A stretch of 64,000 nt of DNA from Bog-159 sp963843255 (GTDB taxonomy: Bacteria; Acidobacteriota; Terriglobia; Bryobacterales; Bryobacteraceae): positions 1-64,000 of the forward strand of contig CAWJJQ010000002.1 of assembly GCA_963843255.1 (NCBI GenBank), written 5' to 3'. A program made the translations under genes and the position numbers. Positions 47,320-55,392 of this stretch are shown here, piece after piece (positions within the stretch are counted from its first letter, which is position 1; each line of letters starts with the position of its first letter). The notes under the pieces were generated by a model. The model did no database searches. It had not been told where the DNA came from and saw only the letters and a list, made by a program, of their open reading frames with translations.

Positions 47320-47423
47320 AGACGTTACGCTATCACATTCTTCCCTGAGTACGGTTGCTTACGAAAGCCGCGAAGAAGTGGCAGGTCGACTGCTCCATGA
47401 TTAACAGCACAGGAGGTAACCGA

Positions 47424-47852
47424 ATGAGCAGTCCTATTATAAAAAGTCCTACAGACGACAGAGCTACAGGTACCGATCCGGAATTTTCCACCGCGAGTTT
47501 TCTGGCGGCGGATCGTGATCGCGCCGAGCGTGAAGAAATGACCAAAACCGGAACCGGCGCCGCGCTGGCGCGTGAAGACAAGCCCGCGGCTCTATTCAAA
47601 GATAACGAAGCCCAGGACCTGCGCACGCGCTGGGGCAACGTTCAGACCGGCTTCGTAGACGAGCCGCGAAAGGCGGTGGAACAAGCCGACAGCCTGGTCG
47701 CCGAGACGATGACACGTTTGGCGGAAATTTTTGCCAACGAACGGTCAATCCTGGAGAAGCAATGGGACCGGGGAGATAACATCTCCACGGAGGATTTGAG
47801 AGTGGCTCTACAACGCTATCGCTCTTTTTTCAATCGATTGCTGGCGATCTAA
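47424..47852 (+). CDS. conserved small soluble protein, unknown function
   Basis: I start at the ATG at 47424 because AGGAGG lies 8 bases upstream; the open frame extends further 5' without such a site. The 142-residue protein has a disordered, charged N-terminal half and a helical C-terminal half (EAQDLRTRWGNVQTGFVDEP, ADSLVAETMTRLAEIFANER, WDRGDNISTEDLRVALQRYR). The C-terminal half is a pattern I have seen in many unnamed actinobacterial and acidobacterial proteins, sometimes linked with stress genes, but no function is known. Confidence 0.7.
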   Translation: MSSPIIKSPTDDRATGTDPEFSTASFLAADRDRAEREEMTKTGTGAALAREDKPAALFKDNEAQDLRTRWGNVQTGFVDEPRKAVEQADSLVAETMTRLAEIFANERSILEKQWDRGDNISTEDLRVALQRYRSFFNRLLAI

Positions 47853-47924
47853 GGAAGACGGCCCGGCAGCCTGTTATCTGTGGTTAACCTTGCTGTCGGG
47901 CCGGGTTCGGCTCAGAATGACTGT

Positions 47925-48677
47925 GTGTCCGCACGCTTTCTCGCAGTTCTGTTCACCGTGGCGTCTGCCGCATCCTATTGTCAACCGCTGTTGAGCGACT
48001 CCGCCGCCGGTAATCTGCCGGCACCCACAAGCACGATCACGCCCTCTACCCTGCCCTTGCACGACGGCACTCCGGTACGGCTGCGCCTGACGCGCGATCT
48101 CAGTTACGCCACCGTCAAACCTGACGATCGGGTCCATTTTGAAATCATGGACGATCTGAGAATCGATGGCATGCAGGTGCTGGCGCGCGGCTCCAAGGTT
48201 ATAACTACTGCCGTGGTCGCCGAGCCGAAGACCAAAATGCGAAAAGGCGGAAAACTTGGAGTCACCGTCGACTCGATTCATGTAATGAGCGGCGACAACG
48301 TGCCCGTCCGTCTTACACAAGCCGCCCGGCTGGCAGCTACAGCCACTCCCACGGCGCCCATCATGCTGCTCACATTCGGCAAGGAGGATTCGCTTCCTGC
48401 CGGCACGATAGTTACCACCTACGTCGATGGCGATTTTACTCTCGATGCCGGTAAATTCCTGGTGGATATCACGTTCAGTTCCTATCCGCAGGGCGCCATG
48501 GTCACCATGTATGGCGCGCGCCTGGGCCGTACACCCTTCACCACTAAGCTGGCGCGCGGCGCGTACAGGGCGACTTTCTCGGTGGAAGGTTATGCCGACA
48601 TGAGCAAGAGCCTGGAGGTGGGTCCGGGACAACCGAACACGGTGGACGCCGAGTTCGAGTTGCTGAAACGGAAATAG
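47925..48677 (+). CDS. exported PEGA-domain protein
   Basis: The open frame starts at 47880, but I prefer the GTG at 47925, which gives a clean signal peptide (SARFLAVLFTVASAASYCQ). The mature part has a beta-rich N-terminal domain (VRLRLTRDLSYATVKPDDRV, like regulatory or capsule-export-associated folds) and a PEGA domain at the C-terminus (SSYPQGAMVTMYGARLGRTP, then KLARGAYRATFSVEGY). PEGA domains are surface-associated modules of unclear binding function. The gene ends 22 bases before the decarboxylase fusion gene on the same strand and may be co-transcribed with it. Confidence 0.7.
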   Translation: MSARFLAVLFTVASAASYCQPLLSDSAAGNLPAPTSTITPSTLPLHDGTPVRLRLTRDLSYATVKPDDRVHFEIMDDLRIDGMQVLARGSKVITTAVVAEPKTKMRKGGKLGVTVDSIHVMSGDNVPVRLTQAARLAATATPTAPIMLLTFGKEDSLPAGTIVTTYVDGDFTLDAGKFLVDITFSSYPQGAMVTMYGARLGRTPFTTKLARGAYRATFSVEGYADMSKSLEVGPGQPNTVDAEFELLKRK

Positions 48678-48699
48678 CCGGCAGTTACCATTGATGTAA

Positions 48700-51645
48700 A
48701 TGGAATTTGAACCTCCGCGAGGTCAGGCCGACGCCCGCGCTTCGCTAGATCCGTCGGATTGGACTGCATTCCGTAGTCAAGCTCATCGCATGATGGATGA
48801 CATTCTGGATTATCTCGAGAACATCCGCGATCGTCCGGTCTGGCAGCCGATTCCCAACACCGTGCGCGAGCACTTCCGCGGCGGCCTTCCCGGAGGCCCT
48901 TCAGATCTGGCCGCTGTGCACGAAGAATTCATGCGCTACGTACTGCCTTTTGCCGCCGGTAACGTGCACCCCGGCTTCATGGGGTGGGTGCACGGCGCCG
49001 GCACGCCGGTGGGTGTGGTGGCGGAAATGCTGGCCGCGGGACTGAACGCCAATCTCGGCGGGCGCGACCATAGTCCCATTGAAGCGGAACGGCAGGTGAC
49101 AGGGTGGATGCGGAAGCTGTTCGGCTTTCCGGAGAGTGCGACGGGCCTGTTCGTGACCGGCGCTTCCATGGCGAACCTGATCGGCGTCCTGGTAGCGCGG
49201 GATACGGAACTGGGCTTTGAAACACGCTGTTCCGGCGTGGGTACGGGCGGGAAACGGCTGGCGGCGTATGCTTCGGCCGGCGTGCATGGCTGCGTCGGGC
49301 GGGCCCTCGACACCGCGGGCATCGGCAGCGACGCGCTGCGCCGGATCGCGGTGGATAGCCGTTATCGCATCGATCTCGCCGCCCTGCGCGCGGCCATCGA
49401 GGCCGACCGGCGCGCCGGCATGACGCCGTTCCTTCTGATTGGCACCGCGGGGACGGTGGACACCGGGGCGATTGACGATCTGGATGCTCTGGCCGATCTG
49501 GCGGGCGGTGAGAAACTATGGTTCCACGTGGATGGCGCATGTGGCGCTCTCGCGATGCTTTCGCCTCGGCTCGCGCCGCGCCTGAAAGGGATCCAGCGCG
49601 CCGATTCCCTGGCCTTCGACTTTCACAAATGGGGGCAGGTGCCTTACGATGCCGGATTCGTGATGGTGCGCGATGGCGTGCTGCACCGGCGGACGTTCGC
49701 CACCTCCGCACCGTATTTGCGGCGGGAAGCCCAGGGCTTAGCGGCGGGCGCTCCCTGGCCTTGCGATTTCGGGCCCGATTTATCCCGCGGCTTTCGTGCG
49801 CTCAAGACCTGGTTCACGTTCAAGGTCTATGGCGCACAGGCGCTGGGGGCTTCGATCGAGCACACCTGCGAGCTGGCCCGTTACCTGGAAAGCCGGATCG
49901 CCGAGACACCTGAACTGGAGCTGGCGGCGCCCGTGGAGTTGAACATTGTATGCTTCCGCTACCGCGCGGAGGAGGCCCACCGGGTGAATACGCGGATCGC
50001 CGTGGAACTGCAGGAGTCGGGTGTGGCGGCGCCGTCCACCACCATCGTGGGCGGGAAGGTGGCGATTCGCGCGGCCATCGTCAATCACCGCACCCGGCAT
50101 GCCGATCTGGACCTTCTGGTAGATCGGACGGTGGCCTTAGGCCGCGCCCTGCGGGATCGCGCGGAGCAAAGTACGGCTCGCATAACTGCGGTAGCCGCCG
50201 ACTGGCCGCCGCGAGCGGCGCGCGAAACCGCTCTCCGGGCGATCGAAGCGCGCATGAAGGCCGAGCCTGCAGAGCTTGCTCCGCGGCTGGAGCGCGCCCG
50301 TCTGCTCAGCGAACTCGGCCGCACCCTCGACGCGCGCAACGCCTATCTGGAAGTGCTGGTGCGCTCGCCATCCGATCGCCTGGCGCTCAACAATCTGGGC
50401 ACCCTGCTGCACGCCACAGGCTATCGCACCGCCGCTCGCACGGCTTACACTGAGGCCGCGGCCCGGCATCCGGACGATGCCGTGAGCCACGTCAACCTGG
50501 GAAACGTGCTCTACGAGAGCGGCGAGTTCGAGCCTGCCCGCGCGCACTATGAAACAGCCTTGCGCCTGGCGCCGGATCATGCGGAGGCGCACCAGGGACT
50601 CTCGTATGTTCTGGCGGAACTGGGGGACGCCGAGGGCGCGGGGGAGCACCGGCGGAGAGGTTTCGAGCATCGCGCGGTGCAGGCACTACCGTATCGCGGC
50701 GAGGGGCCGCCGGTATCGCTGCTGCTGCTGATTTCTACCGTGGGCGGGAACATCCCCTTGCGTCATTTCCTTGACGATCGGGTATTCGAGACCACCGTGA
50801 TCGCGCCCGAGTTCTACGATCAGCGCCAGCCGCTGCCGCCCCACCATCTGGTTTTCAATTCCATCGGCGATGCGGATCTGGCGGGCCAAGCTCTGGCGGC
50901 GGCGCAATCGCTGGCTGCGCTCACGTGCGGGCCGCTGCTGAATTCTCCCAGAGCGGTGATGGCGACGGGTCGGGCCGACAACGCGCGCCGGCTTGCGGAT
51001 TTGCCCAGCGTGATCGCGCCTTCTATGGTCACCTTGCCGCGTGAGTTGCTGGGATCGCCCGAGGCGCAGACTGCCCTGGCACGCCACGGTTTGGCGTTTC
51101 CGCTGCTGCTGCGCACGCCGGGTTTTCACACAGGCCGGCACTTCGTGTATGTGGAACATGCCGGCGCGCTAGCGGACGCTCTGGCGGGCCTGCCTGGCAA
51201 CGAGCTCACCGCCATTCAATACCTGGATTCGCGGGGAGCCGACGGCAAGGTGCGCAAGTACCGCGCGATGTTGATCGATGGCTGCATCTATCCCCTACAC
51301 GTCGCCATTTCCAGCCAGTGGAAGATACACTACTTCACGGCCGAAATGGCGGAGCGCGCCGAGCACCGTGCCGAGGATGCGGAGTTTCTGGAGAATATGC
51401 CCGAGGTGGTGGGGCCCCGCGCCATGGCTGCGCTGGCGGCAATACAAACCGCCCTCGGCCTGGACTACGCAGGCATCGATTTCGGCTTAAGCCCCTCCGG
51501 CGACCTGTTGCTGTTCGAAGCCAACGCCACGATGGTGGTGAACCCACCGGCGCCCGACGAACGATGGGCTTACCGGCGTCCGGCGGTGGAACGGATCTTC
51601 GCCGCTGTCCGGCACATGTTGCTGCGGAAGGCGAACCGTCTATGA
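48700..51645 (+). CDS. three-part fusion: group II PLP decarboxylase, TPR, ATP-grasp
   Basis: The 981-residue protein joins three units. Residues about 15-475 are a group II amino-acid decarboxylase (HPGFMGWVHGAGTPVG, LIGTAGTVDTGAIDD, HVDGACG, and DFHKWGQVPYDAGF with Lys310 as the PLP anchor). Residues about 510-660 are TPR repeats (LNNLGTLLHATGYRTAARTAY, HVNLGNVLYESGEFEPARAH). Residues about 670-980 are an ATP-grasp-like domain (LLISTVGGNIPLRHFLDD, LLRTPGFHTGRHFVYVE, KYRAMLIDGCIYPLHVAISS, and metal site DFGLSPSGDLLLFEANATM). A natural reading is that the first domain makes an amine that the last joins to a carboxylate. The substrates are unknown. No signal peptide is seen. Confidence 0.85.
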   Translation: MEFEPPRGQADARASLDPSDWTAFRSQAHRMMDDILDYLENIRDRPVWQPIPNTVREHFRGGLPGGPSDLAAVHEEFMRYVLPFAAGNVHPGFMGWVHGAGTPVGVVAEMLAAGLNANLGGRDHSPIEAERQVTGWMRKLFGFPESATGLFVTGASMANLIGVLVARDTELGFETRCSGVGTGGKRLAAYASAGVHGCVGRALDTAGIGSDALRRIAVDSRYRIDLAALRAAIEADRRAGMTPFLLIGTAGTVDTGAIDDLDALADLAGGEKLWFHVDGACGALAMLSPRLAPRLKGIQRADSLAFDFHKWGQVPYDAGFVMVRDGVLHRRTFATSAPYLRREAQGLAAGAPWPCDFGPDLSRGFRALKTWFTFKVYGAQALGASIEHTCELARYLESRIAETPELELAAPVELNIVCFRYRAEEAHRVNTRIAVELQESGVAAPSTTIVGGKVAIRAAIVNHRTRHADLDLLVDRTVALGRALRDRAEQSTARITAVAADWPPRAARETALRAIEARMKAEPAELAPRLERARLLSELGRTLDARNAYLEVLVRSPSDRLALNNLGTLLHATGYRTAARTAYTEAAARHPDDAVSHVNLGNVLYESGEFEPARAHYETALRLAPDHAEAHQGLSYVLAELGDAEGAGEHRRRGFEHRAVQALPYRGEGPPVSLLLLISTVGGNIPLRHFLDDRVFETTVIAPEFYDQRQPLPPHHLVFNSIGDADLAGQALAAAQSLAALTCGPLLNSPRAVMATGRADNARRLADLPSVIAPSMVTLPRELLGSPEAQTALARHGLAFPLLLRTPGFHTGRHFVYVEHAGALADALAGLPGNELTAIQYLDSRGADGKVRKYRAMLIDGCIYPLHVAISSQWKIHYFTAEMAERAEHRAEDAEFLENMPEVVGPRAMAALAAIQTALGLDYAGIDFGLSPSGDLLLFEANATMVVNPPAPDERWAYRRPAVERIFAAVRHMLLRKANRL

Positions 51646-51655
51646 AGGTCAGCCA

Positions 51656-51680
51656 AGCGGGGCTAAGAGCCCCGCGCAGG
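51656..51680. repeat. 25-base direct repeat, left copy
   Basis: The sequence begins AGCGGGGCTAAGAGCCCCGC and contains an 8-base-pair hairpin (GCGGGGCT, loop AAG, AGCCCCGC). An identical copy lies at 53436-53460, on the other side of the IS. Near the end of the preceding gene it could also act as a transcription terminator. Confidence 0.8.
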
Positions 51681-51776
51681 AGTTTGGCTCTTAACTAGAT
51701 AAACAACATTTTTGTATTTTCCTGTTGCGGAATTTGCTGGCCTTATGATATCTAGTTATATGACTAGCTAACTGCC

Positions 51777-53413
51777 ATGGGCTTCCCTACTAAGGTCCAA
51801 CTCATCAAACGTAAGGCCAGCGAGCAGTGGTACATCAACTTCCCCTCTGCCCTCGCTCAGGCGCTGGACTTCTCCCGCGGTGAAACCGTCGAGTGGTCCA
51901 TCGAGGACAAGAGTCTCCTTGCCCTCCGCCGCCTTCATCCTCCGGCTTCCGTTCTAAAAAAAACTCTGCCCACATCCTCTCCTCCCTCCACCACCTCTGG
52001 CGAGAATGCCTCCCCGCCTTCTCCCAGCAGCGCGTCGCCGAACGCGCGCAAGCTCTCTCGTTGAGCAGCCTCCTCTGCCTCGGACGCCTCACCGTCACCG
52101 GTTTGTTGACCACTTGCGGCCAGCAGTTCCACGATTGGTCTGCTGACTATCGCCTCTTCTCTCGCCACCGCCTCCCCACGCAATCCCTCTTTGCCGTGAT
52201 TCGCCGCGCCGTAATCCAACGACTCCCTGCTCCCGCGCCGGTCTCGGTCGCCATCGACGACACCCTGCTCCGCAAAACCGGCATTCGCATTCCCGGTGTC
52301 GCCTGGCGCCGCGATCCCCTGGGCCCTCACTTTCAAACCAATTTCGTGCGCGCCCAACGCGTCCTGCAACTCTCCGCTGATCTGCCCCTCCCCGCGGGCC
52401 ATCACCGCATGGTCCCCATCGCTTTCCTGCACACGCCCACGCTCGTCAAACCCTCCGCCAAAGCTTCTGCGCAGGAACAGTCCGAGTACCACAAGGCTTC
52501 CCGCCTGGTTCGCCTATCGTATGTAGCCTCGCAGCAGATTGCGGCTCTCCGCCGCTGGCTCGATGCCGAACCCGATGGCCTCCATCGTCCTCTTCATCTG
52601 TTTGTCGATGGCGGCTATACCAATGCCACGGTCTTGAAACCGCTCCCCGCCCACACCGTCCTGGTCGGGCGCATTCGCAAAGATGCCAAGTTGTACGTCC
52701 TGCCGCCGGAAACCAATACCGGCAAAACGCGCGGCCACCCGTGCCACTACGGTGCCCCCGCGCCTACCCCGGAACAACTGCGGGCCGATGAATCCGTGCC
52801 CTGGCAAAACGTCGAGATCTCCATCGCCGGCGTCCATCATTGCCTGCGGGTCAAAGTCCTGCAGGATCTGTTGTGGCGCACCGCCGGCCTGCAGCACACG
52901 CTCCAACTGGTGGTGATTGCGCCTTTGGGATATCGCCTGTGGAAAGGCTCGAAGCTGCTCTACCGGCAACCAGCTTTTCTGATCTGTACCGACCCGCTCC
53001 TGGATCTGCTCATTCTGCTGCAAGGCTACGTCCAGCGTTGGGATATCGAAGTCAACTTTCGCGAAGAGAAAACGCGGTTGGGAGTGGGTCAGGCGCAAGT
53101 CCGCGATCCCAACGCGGTACAGGATGTTCCCGCCTTGCAAGTCGCTTCCTACGCCATGCTCTTGTTGTCCATGGCTCACGCCACCGAGGCGTCACCGGAG
53201 GCCGACAGCATTCCCCTTCCCAAGTGGGATCGCTGCCACACCCCGCCCCGGCCGTCCACGCAAAAAGCCATCAGTCAACTCCGCGGCGAAGTTTGGGGAC
53301 GCGCCTTGGGGCTGACGAATTTCTCCGACTTACTGCTCTGCACTCCCCCAGCTACGAGCCCCGAGAAATTCCAGCCGCACCTTCCTTCGGCTCTACTCTA
53401 TGCCAAAAACTGA
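51777..53413 (+). CDS. AbrB-domain/DDE transposase made by -1 frameshift
   Basis: The first frame (51777-52064) encodes an AbrB/SpoVT-like swapped-hairpin domain (KVQLIKRKASEQWYINFPSA, GETVEWSIEDKSLLAL) and then degenerates. The second frame (open 51893-53413) encodes the transposase: VSVAIDDTLLRKTG (first acidic residue), LHLFVDGGYTNATVLK (second) and YVQRWDIEVNFREEKTRLGV (Glu, in a Y-R-E arrangement as in IS4-like enzymes). An in-frame A-AAA-AAA heptamer at 51956-51962 allows a -1 shift that joins 62 residues of frame one to 483 of frame two. The AbrB part may bind the IS ends. The exact IS family is not certain. Confidence 0.8.
51956..51962 (+). promoter_or_regulatory. slippery heptamer for -1 ribosomal frameshift
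   Basis: In the first frame the codons are CTA AAA AAA ACT, placing A-AAA-AAA in the correct phase for a tandem -1 slip. After the slip the next codon is AAC, which is in the transposase frame. The run is eight A residues in a GC-rich element. Confidence 0.65.
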
Positions 53414-53435
53414 GCGGAGAAGAGCCAAACTCCAG

Positions 53436-53460
53436 AGCGGGGCTAAGAGCCCCGCGCAGG
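53436..53460. repeat. 25-base direct repeat, right copy
   Basis: This copy is identical to 51656-51680, including the GGGGCT-AAG-AGCCCC hairpin. It begins two bases past the right end of the IS and lies near the 3' end of the convergent transglycosylase gene. Confidence 0.8.
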
Positions 53461-53495
53461 CCGAGGGCCTGCCCCACGACGGTTTTGAAGAGCGG

Positions 53496-54155
53496 TCACT
53501 GCTTGTCGGTATGTGGATATAAAATGCGCTTGATGTAATCGAGCGTTTCCGGTATTTGCGGAATTCCATCGGCAGCGTCCACCCGCGCCGGTCCGGCGTT
53601 GTATGCGCTCACAGCCTTGAAGACATCGCCGTTATATCGGGACAGCAACTGCTTCAGAAATTTAGCGCCGGCACTGACATTTTCCGATGGGTCGAACGAG
53701 TCCGACACGCCAAGTTGCTCGGCCGTAGCGGGCATGAGCTGCATCAACCCCATGGCGCCTTTGGCCGATACGGCGCACGGACGGAAGCCGGACTCCTGTC
53801 GCATTACGTTGAGGATCAGGTCGGGGTCGATCCCTTCGCGGTTGGCGGCTTGCCCCGCCAGCGACTGAACCTCGTCATCGGGCAAGGGCGGGCAATCTGC
53901 TTCGCCGGAAGCCATGGCCGGGGTTCCCATGCGCGCCGGGGGTGGCAGGACAAAGAAGTCTCCGGCGGTGCTCTGGCCCAACTGCTTCTGCACCGACAGC
54001 CGCTGCCGGGCGATGGATTCCTGCATCGCCGCCATGGCCATTTGCTGTTTGGCCAGAGGGCTTTCGACGGCGCTCTGGGCTAACCCGCCGGCGGCCGAGC
54101 CGGCATTACCGATCAAGAACCAAACGATTCCTGATACTATCGCGGTGATTTTCAT
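53496..54155 (-). CDS. lytic transglycosylase (SLT domain)
   Basis: The 219-residue exported protein has a signal peptide (KITAIVSGIVWFLIGNAGSAAG), a helical spacer, and an SLT domain (about 100-215): LILNVMRQESGFRPCAVSAK with the catalytic Glu, GAMGLMQLMPATAEQLGV, and YNGDVFKAVSAYNAGPARVD. It should cleave peptidoglycan glycan strands with formation of anhydromuropeptides. It is divergent from flaG-fliS and near flgJ, whose product here lacks a muramidase domain, so this enzyme may open the wall for the flagellar rod. That link is inference. Confidence 0.88.
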   Translation of the reverse strand: MKITAIVSGIVWFLIGNAGSAAGGLAQSAVESPLAKQQMAMAAMQESIARQRLSVQKQLGQSTAGDFFVLPPPARMGTPAMASGEADCPPLPDDEVQSLAGQAANREGIDPDLILNVMRQESGFRPCAVSAKGAMGLMQLMPATAEQLGVSDSFDPSENVSAGAKFLKQLLSRYNGDVFKAVSAYNAGPARVDAADGIPQIPETLDYIKRILYPHTDKQ

Positions 54156-54167
54156 GTTAAGGATTCC

Positions 54168-54195
54168 TCGAAATGGGCAATACTGCCGCCGATGT
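54168..54195 (+). promoter_or_regulatory. candidate flagellar sigma-28-type promoter before flaG
   Basis: TCGAAA (54168-54173) is followed 14 bases later by GCCGATGT (54188-54195). The second element resembles the -10 box of FliA promoters (GCCGATAA). The same pair appears before fliK with 13-base spacing. The flaG start codon lies 57 bases downstream. Confidence 0.35.
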
Positions 54196-54251
54196 GATGT
54201 GTGAGAGCTTGCGGGTATGTCCCGCGGATATTCGCCAAACGGAGGGCTGCC

Positions 54252-54548
54252 ATGGAGATAGGGTCAGCTAGCCGAGTAGATTTAATTGCGCCAACCTCGT
54301 CACCAACGACCTCGCAGGATTTGCAGTTGAACGATCGCCAGGTCGTGGCGGCGGTGCAATGGCTGAAACAATCGGAATGGATGGCCGAGGATCGGGAACT
54401 TACGTACAGGCGCGACCCAAAAACGGGGAGCTTCGTGATCCAGATCCTGGAACGCCAAACCGGAGACGTCGTTGACCAGATTCCGCCGGAATCCATCCTG
54501 CAACTGGTCAGTGAACTGCAACAAGAGTTGCAAGCAAAGGACGCATAA
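54252..54548 (+). CDS. flaG: FlaG-family flagellar protein
   Basis: I start at the ATG at 54252, which has GGAGGG 5 bases upstream; the frame opens earlier without such a site. The 98-residue protein has the FlaG core: LTYRRDPKTGSFVIQILERQ and TGDVVDQIPPESILQLV. FlaG proteins influence flagellar filament length and are encoded next to fliD or fliS. Here fliS follows after 5 bases, so the two form an operon. Confidence 0.85.
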   Translation: MEIGSASRVDLIAPTSSPTTSQDLQLNDRQVVAAVQWLKQSEWMAEDRELTYRRDPKTGSFVIQILERQTGDVVDQIPPESILQLVSELQQELQAKDA

Positions 54549-54553
54549 CCACA

Positions 54554-55033
54554 ATGCCGATGGACCCCTTCCTGGAGAACCGAATCTTGTCCGCCGACCC
54601 CGTCGAGCTGGTTCAGATTCTGTACGAACACGCCATCAATCTGGTGCGCGACGCGCGCAGCGCATTGGCCGCCAGCGATATCGTGGGCCGTTCCCGGGCG
54701 ATTTCCCGAACGATCGGCATTCTGGGTGAACTGGAAGGATCCCTGGATAAAGAGAAGGGCGGCGCCATCAGCCAGAATCTGGCGGCGCTTTATAAGTACA
54801 TGCGCACCCGGCTGACGGTGGCGAATCTGAAGCAGCAGGATGGTCCACTGGCGGAAGTCGAGACGTTGCTGCAGACGCTCGGCGGAGCCTGGAAGACGGT
54901 CCAACAGAACCAGGCGAATGGCCCCACAGCCGCCACGGCGACCCCTACGAGGGATCTGCCCATGCCGCTTCCAGGCGCGCAGTTTCTGCCTGACCTCGCT
55001 GCTTCGTACGCCGACCATAGCTGGACCGCTTAG
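54554..55033 (+). CDS. fliS: flagellar export chaperone FliS
   Basis: The 159-residue protein has the FliS four-helix layout: ADPVELVQILYEHAINLVRD, SRAISRTIGILGELEGSLD, and ISQNLAALYKYMRTRLTVAN. FliS binds the C-terminus of flagellin in the cytoplasm and prevents it polymerising before export. The tail after residue 120 is longer and proline-rich compared with typical FliS of about 130 residues. No flagellin gene is in the window. A copy of the dispersed repeat begins right after the stop codon. Confidence 0.88.
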   Translation: MPMDPFLENRILSADPVELVQILYEHAINLVRDARSALAASDIVGRSRAISRTIGILGELEGSLDKEKGGAISQNLAALYKYMRTRLTVANLKQQDGPLAEVETLLQTLGGAWKTVQQNQANGPTAATATPTRDLPMPLPGAQFLPDLAASYADHSWTA

Positions 55034-55073
55034 AACGCTTGCCTACGCGCGCGGCTCGGAAAGAGCGCGGCTC
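55034..55073. repeat. dispersed intergenic repeat, copy 2
   Basis: The core reads CGCTTGCCTACGCGCGCGGC, then TCGGAAAGAGCGCGGCTCC. The second half can pair with the first (GCGCGGCTC and its partner), so it can form a hairpin between the convergent fliS and flgJ genes and may end transcription. Confidence 0.6.
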
Positions 55074-55087
55074 CCAAATGCGATGCC

Positions 55088-55387
55088 TCAGGGCTTATCC
55101 GGCTCCTTTAAGCCACGGGCAATCATGGACGCCAACCCGAGCCCGCCATTGCCGGCGAGCGACTGCGCAAAGATTTCCTGGCCGTATTCCATCGCCGAGG
55201 ATGCCGATTCATCGGATCCCGTACCCAGCCAGCCCCCTTCGGAATCATGCATCGACTTCAGCATCTGGCCGATCAGCAGCGCTTCGAACTGCGTGGCGGC
55301 GGCTTTGATTTTGGTGGGATCGTCTTTCTGGCGGGCGCCCAGAAGGCCTCCCGTCATGCCTGCCCGAATAGAGTCTGCGCCGTCCAT
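55088..55387 (-). CDS. flgJ: rod-binding protein, FlgJ N-terminal type
   Basis: This 99-residue protein is the rod-binding domain only: KIKAAATQFEALLIGQMLKS and an acidic-amphipathic MEYGQEIFAQSLAGNGGLGL. In enterobacteria FlgJ carries an additional muramidase domain, which is absent here, as in many other phyla. It should act as the rod-scaffold cap in the periplasm. It follows flgI by 5 bases and ends the minus-strand flagellar operon. Confidence 0.85.
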   Translation of the reverse strand: MDGADSIRAGMTGGLLGARQKDDPTKIKAAATQFEALLIGQMLKSMHDSEGGWLGTGSDESASSAMEYGQEIFAQSLAGNGGLGLASMIARGLKEPDKP

Positions 55388-55392
55388 GAGTT

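Larger units (their letters stand above)
51679..53433 (+). mobile_element. insertion sequence with AbrB-transposase fusion by frameshift
   Basis: A perfect 14-base inverted repeat, GGAGTTTGGCTCTT, bounds the element at 51679-51692 and 53420-53433, giving 1755 bases. It contains one transposase expressed from two overlapping frames. No simple target-site duplication is present, but a 25-base direct repeat flanks the element on both sides. Confidence 0.85.
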
